Shown here piece after piece: positions 1-8,295 of a stretch of DNA of 64,000 nucleotides. The notes under the pieces are model-generated. The model was given only the letters and a program-made list of their open reading frames with translations, was not told the origin of the DNA and made no database searches. The stretch's first letter is position 1. Each line of letters begins with the position of its first letter. The position numbers and the translations under genes were made by a program. Source of the stretch: Prochlorococcus marinus XMU1406 (lineage in GTDB: Bacteria > Cyanobacteriota > Cyanobacteriia > PCC-6307 > Cyanobiaceae). The stretch covers positions 372,001-436,000 of the forward strand of contig NZ_JAAORG010000001.1 of NCBI RefSeq assembly GCF_017696055.1, given 5' to 3'.

Positions 1-25
1 TTTAATAATCCAAAGAAAAGTAGTA

Positions 26-634
26 TTAAACTTTTCTTGAATAATATTCAACAACTAGTAGTTCGTTTATTTCAAGAGCCACCCACTCTCTATCGCATTT
101 CCCATTTATTTTCCCCGTTAATTTAGGTTTGTCTAAATCAAGATGAGGTGGGACATTTGCTAAACCAGGGAATTCTATATTACCTTCTACAAGTTTTTTG
201 CTTGCTTTGTTTTCTTTAATTCCGATTACATCGCCTGATTTGCATTGATAACCAGCAATATCAAGAACCTTTCCATTAACGGTTACATGGCCATGATTTA
301 CTAATTGTCTTGAGCCTGGAATGGTACCTCCAAAACCTAATCTAAAACAAACATTATCAAGCCTGTTTTCTAAAAGTCTTAGTAGGTTAGTTCCTGTAGA
401 TCCTTCTTGAGCTCGAGCTTTTTTTACATAACGTACTAGTTGTTTTTCAGAAACTCCATAATTAAACCTAAGTTTCTGCTTTTCTTCTAGACGAATTGCA
501 TATTCTGATCGCTTGCGACGGGCTTGGCCGTGCTGACCTGGAGGATTAGACTTCTTTGAAGCTTTCCTGGTGAGACCTGGTAGTTCTCCCAAGCGACGCG
601 TAACCCTTAATCTGGGGCCGCGGTATCTTGACAT
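26..634 (-). CDS. rpsD: 30S ribosomal protein S4
   Basis: Primary 16S rRNA-binding protein that nucleates assembly of the small ribosomal subunit body. The 202-residue product has the usual bacterial/plastid length. It has the basic amino end starting [16 protein letters not shown] and an S4 RNA-binding domain from about residue 91 ([14 protein letters not shown]) to 150, including the NHGHVTVNG strand. The amino-terminal zinc-ligand cysteines found in some S4 proteins are absent, so this is the zinc-independent form. It stands alone, divergent from yidD. Start ATG at 632-634 agrees with the family. Confidence 0.98.
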   Translation of the reverse strand: MSRYRGPRLRVTRRLGELPGLTRKASKKSNPPGQHGQARRKRSEYAIRLEEKQKLRFNYGVSEKQLVRYVKKARAQEGSTGTNLLRLLENRLDNVCFRLGFGGTIPGSRQLVNHGHVTVNGKVLDIAGYQCKSGDVIGIKENKASKKLVEGNIEFPGLANVPPHLDLDKPKLTGKINGKCDREWVALEINELLVVEYYSRKV

Positions 635-731
635 AATTTTAAATTAAATAGAAATTTGCAATAAAAATTGGATAATTGATTAAATTCAATTAAACTATTT
701 ACTACTGGAACTATTATTTTACATCATTAAA

Positions 732-968
732 GTGTTCAAAACTATTAATAAATCAATTACTTCTATACTTCTTTTTATGATTTCGTTTTATCAAAAGTGG
801 TTTTCTCCTTTTTTCGGACCAAGATGCAGATTTATTCCAAGTTGCAGCTCTTATGGATATGAGGCAATTACTAGACATGGCCCTTGGAAGGGAGGCTGGT
901 TAACTTTAAGAAGATTAAGCAGATGTCATCCTTTAACTCCCTGTGGATGTGACCCTGTGCCTGACTAA
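732..968 (+). CDS. yidD: Membrane protein insertion efficiency factor YidD
   Basis: Small membrane-associated factor thought to assist YidC-dependent insertion of membrane proteins. The 78 residues begin with a short hydrophobic segment (about 8-20), followed by the family signature: CRFIPSCSSYGYEAI at 32-46, the HGPWKGGW turn near 49-56 and the cysteine-rich end CHPLTPCGCDPV. The start is GTG at 732. The next gene begins four bases after the stop, which suggests cotranscription with the glutaredoxin-like gene and murE. In many bacteria yidD lies near rnpA-yidC; here it does not. Confidence 0.95.
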   Translation: MFKTINKSITSILLFMISFYQKWFSPFFGPRCRFIPSCSSYGYEAITRHGPWKGGWLTLRRLSRCHPLTPCGCDPVPD

Positions 969-972
969 ATGA

Positions 973-1275
973 ATGAAAATATTTATTTTTGTTAGGCAGG
1001 GATGTTGCCTTTGTGATTCATTAAAAAACAAACTGGCAAAAATAAATCTTAATGAGTTATTCCCTAATCTAGAGGAGCTCAAAGAAATTGATATTGATAG
1101 GGTCGATTTATATAAAGATAAATATAAAAAATATGATTATGAAGTACCAGTTATTGCTGTTGAAGGAATTTGGTCAGAGGAGATTATAGAATTGCCTCGA
1201 ATTTCTCCAAGATTAAAAGATGATCAATTAAAGAATTGGTTTCAAAAAAATATTAGTACGATTCTGGAGAAATAA
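973..1275 (+). CDS. Glutaredoxin family (DUF836-type) protein
   Basis: Predicted small thioredoxin-fold redox protein of 100 residues. The first strand KIFIFVRQGCCLCDS places a C-x-x-C-like pair at Cys11/Cys14 (plus Cys12), and VPVIAVEG near 58-65 supplies the cis-proline loop of the fold. It matches the short cyanobacterial glutaredoxin-like/DUF836 group rather than a classical CPYC glutaredoxin. It sits tightly between yidD and murE, and the murE start follows nine bases after its stop. The substrate is unknown; the redox function is inferred from the fold only. Confidence 0.8.
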   Translation: MKIFIFVRQGCCLCDSLKNKLAKINLNELFPNLEELKEIDIDRVDLYKDKYKKYDYEVPVIAVEGIWSEEIIELPRISPRLKDDQLKNWFQKNISTILEK

Positions 1276-1284
1276 TTTTTTTAA

Positions 1285-2820
1285 ATGAGATCTATAAAAT
1301 TACATAAACTTTTAGATTTGGTAGGAATTATTCCTTCATTAGATTTAATCGATCATGAAATAAATAATATTTCTTTTAACTCTAAAGAAGTTCAAAAAGG
1401 AACTTTATTTTTAGGTATCCCTGGTTTAAATGTTGATGGAGGAAAATATTGTATTGAGGCAATTGAAAATGGCGCGGAGGCTGCCATTATTGGGTCTGCT
1501 GCAAAAGAGAAAATTGGATCTATTGATCGAGAAAGGATTTTGGTTATAGAGGATAATTTAGATTATATTTTTGGTCAAATAGTCGCTGAGTTTTGGAATA
1601 GGCCTTCAAGAAAACTTAAACTTATTGGTGTTACTGGTACAAATGGAAAAACGACAACTACTTTTTTATTGGAATATCTTTTAAAAAAATTAGGGAAAAA
1701 AACTGCATTATTTGGGACCTTGCTCAATAGATGGCCTGGCTTCTCAGAAGTGGCTTCTCATACAACTGATTTCGCCGATAAACTTCAAAAGAAATTATAT
1801 GCTGCTGTTGAGGTAGAATCTGAATTCGCGATATTAGAGGTAAGTTCTCATTCTATTGCTCAAAACAGGATATCGGGATGCGAATTCGAGGCGGCTATTT
1901 TTACTAATTTAACTCAAGATCATCTTGATTATCACTCAGATATGGAATCATATTTTCAAACAAAAAGAAAATTATTTTTCCCACCTTACTTAAAAGAAAA
2001 AGATGGAATTTGTGTATTAAATCATGATGACCATTGGATATCTAAATTATCATCTGATCTTGAAAAAAGATCTTCATTAGTCTCTACAAAAATTACTGAA
2101 AGTGAATTTGAAAATGATGATTTTTTTTTCGTAACAGATAAAAAATTTACTGAAAGTGGATCCACCTGTATTTTTCATACACCTAGGGAAAAAATTCAAC
2201 TTTTTGTTCCACTTGTTGGTGAATTTAATTTAATGAATGCGATTCAAGCAATAACAATTTTGTATAAACTTAATTTTTCTTTAAAAGATCTATCAAAGTT
2301 AATAAAATCTTTTCCTGGTGCTCCTGGGAGAATGGAGAAAATACAAATTGATAATGACGTCGTTTTAAGATCACTTCCAACAGTAATTGTTGATTATGCC
2401 CACACTCCTGATGGATTAAAAAAAGTTTTGCAATCAATTAAAAAACTTTGTGAAGGGAAACTCATAACTGTTTTTGGCTGTGGAGGAGATCGAGACCGTA
2501 GTAAAAGGCCTTTAATGGGATCAATAGCTGAAGAGTTTTCTGATCAACTTTTTATAACTTCAGATAATCCAAGATCAGAAGAACCTCAAAAGATAGTAAA
2601 TGATATTTTGATGGGTATAAAAAAAAGAGAAAAAATAACAATTGAGATTGATAGATTTAAAGCAATAAATGAATCTATTAAATTTGCTAATAAAGAAGAT
2701 ATTGTTTTAATTGCAGGAAAAGGACATGAAGACTACCAAATTCTCAATGATAAAGTTATTAATTTTGATGATAGAAAAATAGCTTATAAATTATTAAAAG
2801 AAAAAAATAAATCTCAATAA
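1285..2820 (+). CDS. murE: UDP-MurNAc-tripeptide synthetase MurE
   Basis: Cytoplasmic ligase that adds the third residue, meso-diaminopimelate, to UDP-MurNAc-L-Ala-D-Glu during peptidoglycan precursor synthesis, using ATP. The 511-residue protein has the three Mur ligase domains: an amino-terminal UDP-substrate domain, the ATP loop GVTGTNGKTTT at 115-125, and a carboxyl domain. The motif DNPRSE at 427-432 is the meso-DAP recognition signature, so DAP rather than lysine is the expected substrate. It is the last gene of the yidD-glutaredoxin-murE run. Confidence 0.97.
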   Translation: MRSIKLHKLLDLVGIIPSLDLIDHEINNISFNSKEVQKGTLFLGIPGLNVDGGKYCIEAIENGAEAAIIGSAAKEKIGSIDRERILVIEDNLDYIFGQIVAEFWNRPSRKLKLIGVTGTNGKTTTTFLLEYLLKKLGKKTALFGTLLNRWPGFSEVASHTTDFADKLQKKLYAAVEVESEFAILEVSSHSIAQNRISGCEFEAAIFTNLTQDHLDYHSDMESYFQTKRKLFFPPYLKEKDGICVLNHDDHWISKLSSDLEKRSSLVSTKITESEFENDDFFFVTDKKFTESGSTCIFHTPREKIQLFVPLVGEFNLMNAIQAITILYKLNFSLKDLSKLIKSFPGAPGRMEKIQIDNDVVLRSLPTVIVDYAHTPDGLKKVLQSIKKLCEGKLITVFGCGGDRDRSKRPLMGSIAEEFSDQLFITSDNPRSEEPQKIVNDILMGIKKREKITIEIDRFKAINESIKFANKEDIVLIAGKGHEDYQILNDKVINFDDRKIAYKLLKEKNKSQ

Positions 2821-2901
2821 AACTTCTTAATTAAATAAGAAAGATCTTTACGCAAATCACAAGATAAGTTTCTTAGAATAAATGAAGCTATTTTTAATAA
2901 A

Positions 2902-3606
2902 ATGAAAGGCTTAGCCTTAGTTGTAGGCGCAGGTGGAATTGGAACACAACTAGCTAAAGATCTTAATGAAAGTGAAAAAGATTTAGATGTTGTTTTGTGT
3001 GGAAGAAAAAGTGAATTTAATTCTTTTTGGGAATTAGATATAGAGGATTCTCAATCCCTTTTGCAGTTGAAAAATAAAATATCAAATCATCCTTCAAAAT
3101 TAAGGCTAGTTGTTAATGCTACAGGTAGACTTCATAGTGATTCTCTTCAACCAGAAAAAAGATTACAACATCTTGATCAAAAAAATATGATGGAAAGTTT
3201 TTCAATAAATGCCTTTTCTCCTATTTTATTAGCTAAAGCGATTGAAGAATTTATACCAAAAGATTTCGATTTTAATTTTGCAAGTATAAGTGCAAGAGTG
3301 GGAAGTATTGGAGATAATCAAACTGGAGGTTGGTATTCATATAGAGCTGCAAAATCTGCGCAAAATCAGTTTTTTAAATCTTTAAGTATTGAATGGGCTA
3401 GACGTTTCCCAAAGGCTACTATCACATTGCTTCATCCAGGAACAGTAGATACTGATTTATCTAGACCTTTTCATAAATTTGTTCCAGAACATAAATTATT
3501 TAGTAAAGAAAAATCCTCCCAATTCTTGATCAATATTATTAAAAATCAATCATCAGAATCTACAGGAAAATTTATTGCATGGGACAACTCGGAGATACCT
3601 TGGTAA
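2902..3606 (+). CDS. Short-chain dehydrogenase/reductase (SDR), C-factor-like
   Basis: Predicted NAD(P)H-dependent oxidoreductase of 234 residues with the Rossmann start VVGAGGIGTQ (GAGGIG at 9-14) and the catalytic YxxxK as Y147-R-A-A-K151. An upstream serine run (ASISARVG) would supply the catalytic Ser. Size and layout resemble the CsgA/C-factor-like SDRs found next to cell-wall or pigment genes in cyanobacteria. The substrate cannot be told from sequence. It follows murE in the same direction with an 81-base gap, so linkage to murE is possible but unproven. Confidence 0.85.
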   Translation: MKGLALVVGAGGIGTQLAKDLNESEKDLDVVLCGRKSEFNSFWELDIEDSQSLLQLKNKISNHPSKLRLVVNATGRLHSDSLQPEKRLQHLDQKNMMESFSINAFSPILLAKAIEEFIPKDFDFNFASISARVGSIGDNQTGGWYSYRAAKSAQNQFFKSLSIEWARRFPKATITLLHPGTVDTDLSRPFHKFVPEHKLFSKEKSSQFLINIIKNQSSESTGKFIAWDNSEIPW

Positions 3607-3636
3607 ACTAAATTTTTTCTTTATATCAATAGATCT

Positions 3637-4812
3637 TTAAGTCAATGTTTTTTTTATTTCTTTAGCTAGTAAATCAATCTCGGCTTCTGTAGTCATTTGA
3701 TGTACGCATGCTCTAAACCATTTTGGATCTTCTAAAACTCTAATCCAAATTTTATTTTCTCCAAGTTTCTTTACAAATTTATCCTTATCTTTAATATTTT
3801 CGATATTAAAACTAACAATCCCATTTAAATATTTTTTTTCTAAAACTAATTCAACGCCCTTTAATTGATTTAATTCATCCCAAAGTTTTCCACTTAATTT
3901 TCTGATATTTTTGTTTTTTTCTTTTTCATGGCAGTCTTTATCAAAAAGATCTAAAGAATTCCGGAGACCAGCAAGTAAAGGAATACAAGAGGTAGCTATT
4001 TCAAATTTCCTTGCATCATCATGAAAAAGATTATCTGAAGGCTCATAAATCCCTTGTTCTTTTTTTAATGATTTCCAACCAATTATTGTTGGATCTGTTT
4101 CATGAATAAATCTATCTGAAACATAAATGGCTCCAAGTCCTTCTGGTCCACATGCCCATTTATGAGAAGTTATTGAATATAAATCAGAATAAAAAACTTC
4201 TTTTTCAATATTTATGTGCCCAAAGGTTTGAGCACCATCAACAAGTAAATAAGAATTTTCTCGATTATTTTTTAATTCGATAGAAATTTGTTTTAAAGGA
4301 ATTTTATATCCAAAGTTCCATAAAATATGAGAAATAATTAGGATCTTAGTCTTACTATTGAGATTTTTCAAAATCTCTAAAATTATATTTTCGTCGTTTA
4401 GATTTTTAATTTTTTGGATTGGCAAAATTTTGAATATTAATTTATTTCTTCTGCAAAATTCTCGACTTGCAGCCACTACTCCAGGATGTTCACAGTCACT
4501 TATTAACATCTCTTCTCCCTCTTCTACTTTTATTCCCCAAAAGGGCAAAATCATACCGGAAGAGATATTTTCGGTTAAAGCTACATTCTTTGAATTTACA
4601 CCTAATTTTTGCGCAATGATTCTTTTTGTGGTCAATATTTCTTTGTAAATAAAAGGCCACATATCATTGGTAAATGGTCCTAAATCTTGGATAATTTCCC
4701 AAGTTTTAACTATTGCTTCTAGAGAAGATTTTGGTAATGGTCCTTGACCACCATAGTTGAAATAATACTTATTTTTTAATGCTGGTATTTGATCTCTTAG
4801 ATTATTTCTCAT
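3637..4812 (-). CDS. Aminotransferase class V (cysteine desulfurase/isopenicillin epimerase-like)
   Basis: PLP-dependent fold-type I enzyme of 391 residues. VDGAQ at 191-195 supplies the aspartate that contacts the PLP ring nitrogen, and SITSHKWACGPEG carries the Schiff-base lysine K218. The CEHPG stretch at 107-111 resembles the substrate loop of SufS/CsdA-like proteins. There is no clear catalytic-loop cysteine of the NifS/IscS type near residue 330, so desulfurase activity is not assured. It could be an isopenicillin-N epimerase-like aminotransferase of unknown substrate. Upstream on the same strand is the ArsM-like methyltransferase, 37 bases away. Confidence 0.85.
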   Translation of the reverse strand: MRNNLRDQIPALKNKYYFNYGGQGPLPKSSLEAIVKTWEIIQDLGPFTNDMWPFIYKEILTTKRIIAQKLGVNSKNVALTENISSGMILPFWGIKVEEGEEMLISDCEHPGVVAASREFCRRNKLIFKILPIQKIKNLNDENIILEILKNLNSKTKILIISHILWNFGYKIPLKQISIELKNNRENSYLLVDGAQTFGHINIEKEVFYSDLYSITSHKWACGPEGLGAIYVSDRFIHETDPTIIGWKSLKKEQGIYEPSDNLFHDDARKFEIATSCIPLLAGLRNSLDLFDKDCHEKEKNKNIRKLSGKLWDELNQLKGVELVLEKKYLNGIVSFNIENIKDKDKFVKKLGENKIWIRVLEDPKWFRACVHQMTTEAEIDLLAKEIKKTLT

Positions 4813-4849
4813 GGAAATTTATATTTTATTTTCAACTCTTGAATTTTTT

Positions 4850-5644
4850 TTAAATATTGCCCACTAAAGTTACTGTTCTAAATTCAATATCCTCAATTAC
4901 TTTCCAAGGTTCAGCACTCCTTTCTGCAAATTCTAAATTTTTAAATCCTAGTTCTTTAAAATCACTTATAAACTCTGGCTCATACCATGCTCCACTAATA
5001 CATCCTGTCCATAGATCATGATCATTTTGCAACCTTAAAGGAACTTTTTTGTTAGAGACGATATCGCTAATTGCAATTCTTCCATTATCGTTTAAAACTC
5101 TTTTTATATTATTTAGAAGGTTATTTCTAGATTCTGGACTTACCAAGTTTAAAACGCAATTACTTAAAATAATATCAACTGATTTATCTGCGATTAATGG
5201 ATTTAAATCTTTATCTAATTCATCAAGTTTTTCAATTGAACCTTCTAGAAATTCTGTATTGTTGAAACCTATATTTTTTGTAACTTCTTTAGAGGCTGAT
5301 CTAGATAAAGAAAGCATGTCAGGATTCTGATCAACTCCAATAACTTTCCCTTCTTTCCCAACAATTTGGGCACAAATAAAAGCATTTTTGCCACTACCAC
5401 TTCCAAGATCTAGGACTATATCATTTTTTTGAACATATTTTGTTGGATCGCCACACCCATAATCTCTTTCTATAACCTCTTGAGGAATTCCTTCAAGTAA
5501 AACGGGATTAAATCCAACTGGTGTACAAAGACAACTCTCTTTTTCTTGAGCGGCTGAGCCATATCTTTCTTGAATCGCATCTTTATGATCGAATTGACTA
5601 GGTGCTTTATTCGATGTGTTTGTATTACAGCAACTTTCAGACAT
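4850..5644 (-). CDS. ArsM-like SAM-dependent methyltransferase (putative arsenite methyltransferase)
   Basis: Class I SAM methyltransferase with motif I DLGSGSGKN at 79-87 and IGVDQNP at 102-108. Three cysteines sit where arsenite methyltransferases hold As(III): Cys64 in DYGCGDP, Cys163 in SNCVLNL and Cys215 in GCISGAW. Extra cysteines occur at 5-6 and 38/40. I set the start at the ATG ending at 5644, giving 264 residues. The longer open frame to 5740 runs backwards through an intrinsic terminator at 5682-5702 and would add an unrelated hydrophobic leader. It likely methylates arsenite for detoxification. A different thiol-bound substrate remains possible. Confidence 0.75.
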   Translation of the reverse strand: MSESCCNTNTSNKAPSQFDHKDAIQERYGSAAQEKESCLCTPVGFNPVLLEGIPQEVIERDYGCGDPTKYVQKNDIVLDLGSGSGKNAFICAQIVGKEGKVIGVDQNPDMLSLSRSASKEVTKNIGFNNTEFLEGSIEKLDELDKDLNPLIADKSVDIILSNCVLNLVSPESRNNLLNNIKRVLNDNGRIAISDIVSNKKVPLRLQNDHDLWTGCISGAWYEPEFISDFKELGFKNLEFAERSAEPWKVIEDIEFRTVTLVGNI

Positions 5645-5681
5645 ATTTTTAAAAGAACTCTTGATAAATATAGCCAAAAAA

Positions 5682-5702
5682 AAGCCCCTTAAAAAGGGGC
5701 TT
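5682..5702 (-). terminator. Intrinsic terminator of the DUF4278 gene
   Basis: A perfect 9-bp stem (5682-5690 with 5694-5702; AAGCCCCTT/AAGGGGCTT) encloses a 3-base loop. On the minus strand it is followed by a run of U residues (5681-5676). It lies 19 bases past the stop of the 57-residue DUF4278 gene and before the start of the ArsM-like gene, so it separates two transcripts. Confidence 0.9.
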
Positions 5703-5720
5703 CTAATTTGTTTAATTAAA

Positions 5721-5894
5721 TTATTTAGTGTAATTAACACCTCTGTAATTTAATTCTGCTTTTTCATTACTTGAAGAAGCGTCATCCATTCTGTTGGTGT
5801 ATACGTTTCTTCTGTAGGTAAGTTCAACAAGTTGCTTTTTAGCAGCTTCTTTGTTTTGAACGTAGTTTTTACCTCTGTAAGTTAAAGTAGTCAT
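5721..5894 (-). CDS. DUF4278 domain protein with YRG repeats
   Basis: Small cyanobacterial protein of unknown function. It contains three related units, LTYRGKNY near residue 4, LTYRRNVY near 25 and LNYRGVNY near 48, the hallmark of DUF4278. The frame opens further upstream (to 5930), but the ATG at 5892-5894 gives the usual MTTLTYRG beginning. An upstream ATG (5918) lies right behind a GGGGG run and cannot be excluded. The protein is 57 residues, polar and without a membrane segment. A strong terminator follows, and two perfect palindromes lie upstream, so it is probably a separately regulated single-gene transcript. Confidence 0.75.
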   Translation of the reverse strand: MTTLTYRGKNYVQNKEAAKKQLVELTYRRNVYTNRMDDASSSNEKAELNYRGVNYTK

Positions 5895-5948
5895 GTTTCG
5901 ATGTGACAACACGGCCATCCCCCGTTCCATGGTATGACTCGAACTGCG

Positions 5949-5987
5949 CCCTCAATTGAGGGTGAACGAAAAAGTAGCAATTGCTAC
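5949..5987. promoter_or_regulatory. Two tandem perfect palindromes upstream of the DUF4278 gene
   Basis: Two perfect 14-base palindromes, CCCTCAATTGAGGG (5949-5962) and GTAGCAATTGCTAC (5974-5987), share the core CAATTG. Their centres are 25 bases apart, about two and a half helical turns. They lie 55-93 bases before the start of the DUF4278 gene. Such paired dyads can be operators for a dimeric regulator or hairpins in a leader RNA. They do not match the NtcA (GTA-N8-TAC) or LexA consensus that I know. Confidence 0.5.
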
Positions 5988-6149
5988 CAAATCATTATAA
6001 GCCTATTTCCCTATGGATGTCTAGCTTTTACAAATAGAAACGAAGATTTAATATTTTTTTAATTATTATCTTAGGTAAATTTTTTTATAAATAGTCTCTA
6101 AAAAGGATTATGTTTATATTTGATTTAATCTTCATGTAACTATTTATTT

Positions 6150-6407
6150 ATGACAGGTTTTTTATATTTCTTGGGAAATACTTTAAGGTGGCCAGTTCTA
6201 AAGCCAAAAGAATTTTTTTCACTACATGCATATTTTTCAATTATTTATTTGATAACTTTTACTTTGAGTAAATATGATGTAAGCCAATCAAATTTAGTTT
6301 TTACTTTAGGAATTCTTGCGCCTCTTTTAATCGCTATTGGTCAAGGACTTCCAATTGATTGCCTTGATATGGAATCATCTTTATTGAAGGAATTAAAAAC
6401 TAAATAA
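6150..6407 (+). CDS. Conserved hypothetical small membrane protein
   Basis: An 85-residue protein that I cannot assign to a named family. It has a short hydrophobic start, a likely membrane segment around residues 26-40 (AYFSIIYLITFTL) and a second around 50-66 (VFTLGILAPLLIAIG), with a charged tail ending ELKTK. It is convergent with nfu (20-base gap) and preceded by an AT-rich region. Codon use and AT content match its neighbours, so it looks like a resident gene. The function is unknown. Confidence 0.65.
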   Translation: MTGFLYFLGNTLRWPVLKPKEFFSLHAYFSIIYLITFTLSKYDVSQSNLVFTLGILAPLLIAIGQGLPIDCLDMESSLLKELKTK

Positions 6408-6427
6408 TATATATCAGTTTAAAATTT

Positions 6428-6673
6428 TCATAAAACCTGGACAACTTCACTTATTTCAGGAATCATTTCTTTTAACTTTCTCTCAATACCCATTTTTAGG
6501 GTCATAGTACTACTTGGGCAACTACCACATGCCCCTTGAAGTCTGACTTTGACAATTGGACCATCTATTTCTGCAATCTCTACATTACCTCCATCAGATA
6601 TTAAAAAAGGTCTTAGCTCGTCAAGGACTTTTTCTACATTTTCGTTTGTCAGCGAGAGTGTTTCAGTACTCAT
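6428..6673 (-). CDS. nfu: NifU-like iron-sulfur scaffold protein (Nfu domain)
   Basis: Short Nfu-type protein of 81 residues that binds and transfers a [4Fe-4S] cluster; in cyanobacteria such proteins feed clusters to photosystem I and other acceptors. The scaffold motif GACGSCPSS places the CxxC cysteines at 49 and 52. There is no NifU amino-terminal scaffold or ferredoxin domain, so this is the minimal cyanobacterial NfuA/NifU-C form. It is divergent from mqo by 70 bases. Confidence 0.95.
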   Translation of the reverse strand: MSTETLSLTNENVEKVLDELRPFLISDGGNVEIAEIDGPIVKVRLQGACGSCPSSTMTLKMGIERKLKEMIPEISEVVQVL

Positions 6674-6743
6674 AATTTTGGATTAACTTTATAATAAGCC
6701 TAGAAAGAAATTTGATTAATTGCAAAAAAGATAATTTTCTGTT

Positions 6744-8240
6744 GTGACTTCATTTCAAAATGCCACTAACGATAATAGCTACTTTGATGCAGTCTTAGTA
6801 GGAGCAGGGATAATGAGCAGTACTTTAGCCCTCTTAATTACAGAAGTTTTACCCGATATAAATATTCTTATTGTAGAAAAATTAAATGCTCCAGGAAGTG
6901 AAAGTACTGGCGCTTTTAATAATGCAGGTACAGGACATGCTGCTAATTGCGAATTAAACTATACACCTTTAGATGAAAAAGGAAATATAAAAATAGATAA
7001 AGCGCTCACAATAAATCGATCCTTTGAAAGATCCATGTCTTTATGGGCCTCATTGTATGAAGCAGGGAAAATTGATATTAAAAATTTTTTAAAATTTATT
7101 CCTCACATTAGTTTTGTGTCTGGTCAGGATAATATTTCTTTTTTAAAAAAAAGATTTCAGAAAATGAGCGAAAATCCTGAATTTATTGATATGGAATTTT
7201 CTACATCTTTTGATGAAATTTCATCATGGGCTCCTCTAATAACAAAAGATAGGAATCCATTTACTAAAATTGCTGCTACCAAAATAGGTAGAGGAACAGA
7301 TATTAATTTTGAGGCTCTCACAAAAGAGTATTTGTCATTAGTTTCTTTAAATAAAAATACTGAAATTAGATACAAAACAGAATTAGTAGATTTAAAGAAA
7401 ATTGATAAAAAAAAATGGGAACTAGAAATTAGTTCAGAGGGTAGAAAAACTTCAATTAGAACTGGCTATGTTTTTCTTGGTGCTGGTGGAAAAACAATTA
7501 ATTATTTGCAAAAATCAAAAATTCCAGAAGCAAAGAGTTATGGTGGATTTCCTGTTAGTGGGAAATGGCTTATTTGCGAGAAAAAAGATCTAACAGAAAA
7601 ACATAACTCAAAAGTTTATGGTAAAGCTGATATCGGATCTCCACCAATGTCTGTGCCTCATTTAGACACAAGATGGATTGATAATAAAAAACTTCTTTTA
7701 TATGGACCTTTTGCTGGTTTTACAACGAAATTTCTAAAGCAAAGTTCATACTTTGACTTATTTAGTTCAATTAAAAAGAATAATATTTTTTCTATGTTAG
7801 ACGTTGGTTTCAAGAACAACGATTTAATTAATTACCTAATATCACAATCATTAAAGAACCATAATTCAAGAGTTGAAAATTTAAAGAATATGATGCCATC
7901 AGCTAATCCTTCTGATTGGTATTTAAAGAATGCTGGACAAAGAGTCCAAATAATTAAAAAAACTGAAGGTGGTGGTTCTTTGAAATTTGGAACGGAGATT
8001 GTGAATTCATCTGATGGATCATTATCTGCTTTGTTAGGAGCATCACCCGGAGCAAGTACTGCAGTTTCAATTATGGTTGAGGTTCTAAAAAAATCTGTTT
8101 TATTTTTAAATGACAAGCATAATCTTCAGAAAAAAATAAATGACTTAATTTATCCAGAACTATCGGAATCTGAGAATAACAGTACCTACATAAAAGACAT
8201 CAAAAAAAGAAATAATTCCATTTTTGGTTTCCATCCATAA
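6744..8240 (+). CDS. mqo: Malate:quinone oxidoreductase
   Basis: Membrane-associated FAD enzyme that oxidises malate to oxaloacetate and passes electrons to the quinone pool. The 498 residues match the Mqo family in length. The FAD-binding start [17 protein letters not shown] has its glycine motif at 20-25; further family traits are [18 protein letters not shown] near 52-69 and the late GASPGASTA stretch. The start is GTG at 6744; there is no earlier in-frame ATG close by. It is divergent from nfu. In picocyanobacteria this can stand in for a classical malate dehydrogenase. Confidence 0.95.
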   Translation: MTSFQNATNDNSYFDAVLVGAGIMSSTLALLITEVLPDINILIVEKLNAPGSESTGAFNNAGTGHAANCELNYTPLDEKGNIKIDKALTINRSFERSMSLWASLYEAGKIDIKNFLKFIPHISFVSGQDNISFLKKRFQKMSENPEFIDMEFSTSFDEISSWAPLITKDRNPFTKIAATKIGRGTDINFEALTKEYLSLVSLNKNTEIRYKTELVDLKKIDKKKWELEISSEGRKTSIRTGYVFLGAGGKTINYLQKSKIPEAKSYGGFPVSGKWLICEKKDLTEKHNSKVYGKADIGSPPMSVPHLDTRWIDNKKLLLYGPFAGFTTKFLKQSSYFDLFSSIKKNNIFSMLDVGFKNNDLINYLISQSLKNHNSRVENLKNMMPSANPSDWYLKNAGQRVQIIKKTEGGGSLKFGTEIVNSSDGSLSALLGASPGASTAVSIMVEVLKKSVLFLNDKHNLQKKINDLIYPELSESENNSTYIKDIKKRNNSIFGFHP

Positions 8241-8295
8241 TTCTAATTAGCTAGTATTAATCAAGATGTAATAAGAGGAGAATTTTTCTTTCTAT

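Noticed and set aside
13-38. Hairpin AAGAAAAG/CTTTTCTT at the end of rpsD
   Set aside because: An AT-rich 8-bp stem with a 10-base loop, overlapping the stop and lacking a clean U-run, so not called a terminator.
5930-5948. T-loop-like GTTCGAGTC on the minus strand, possible tRNA
   Set aside because: No pairing T-stem or acceptor and anticodon arms can be built around it.
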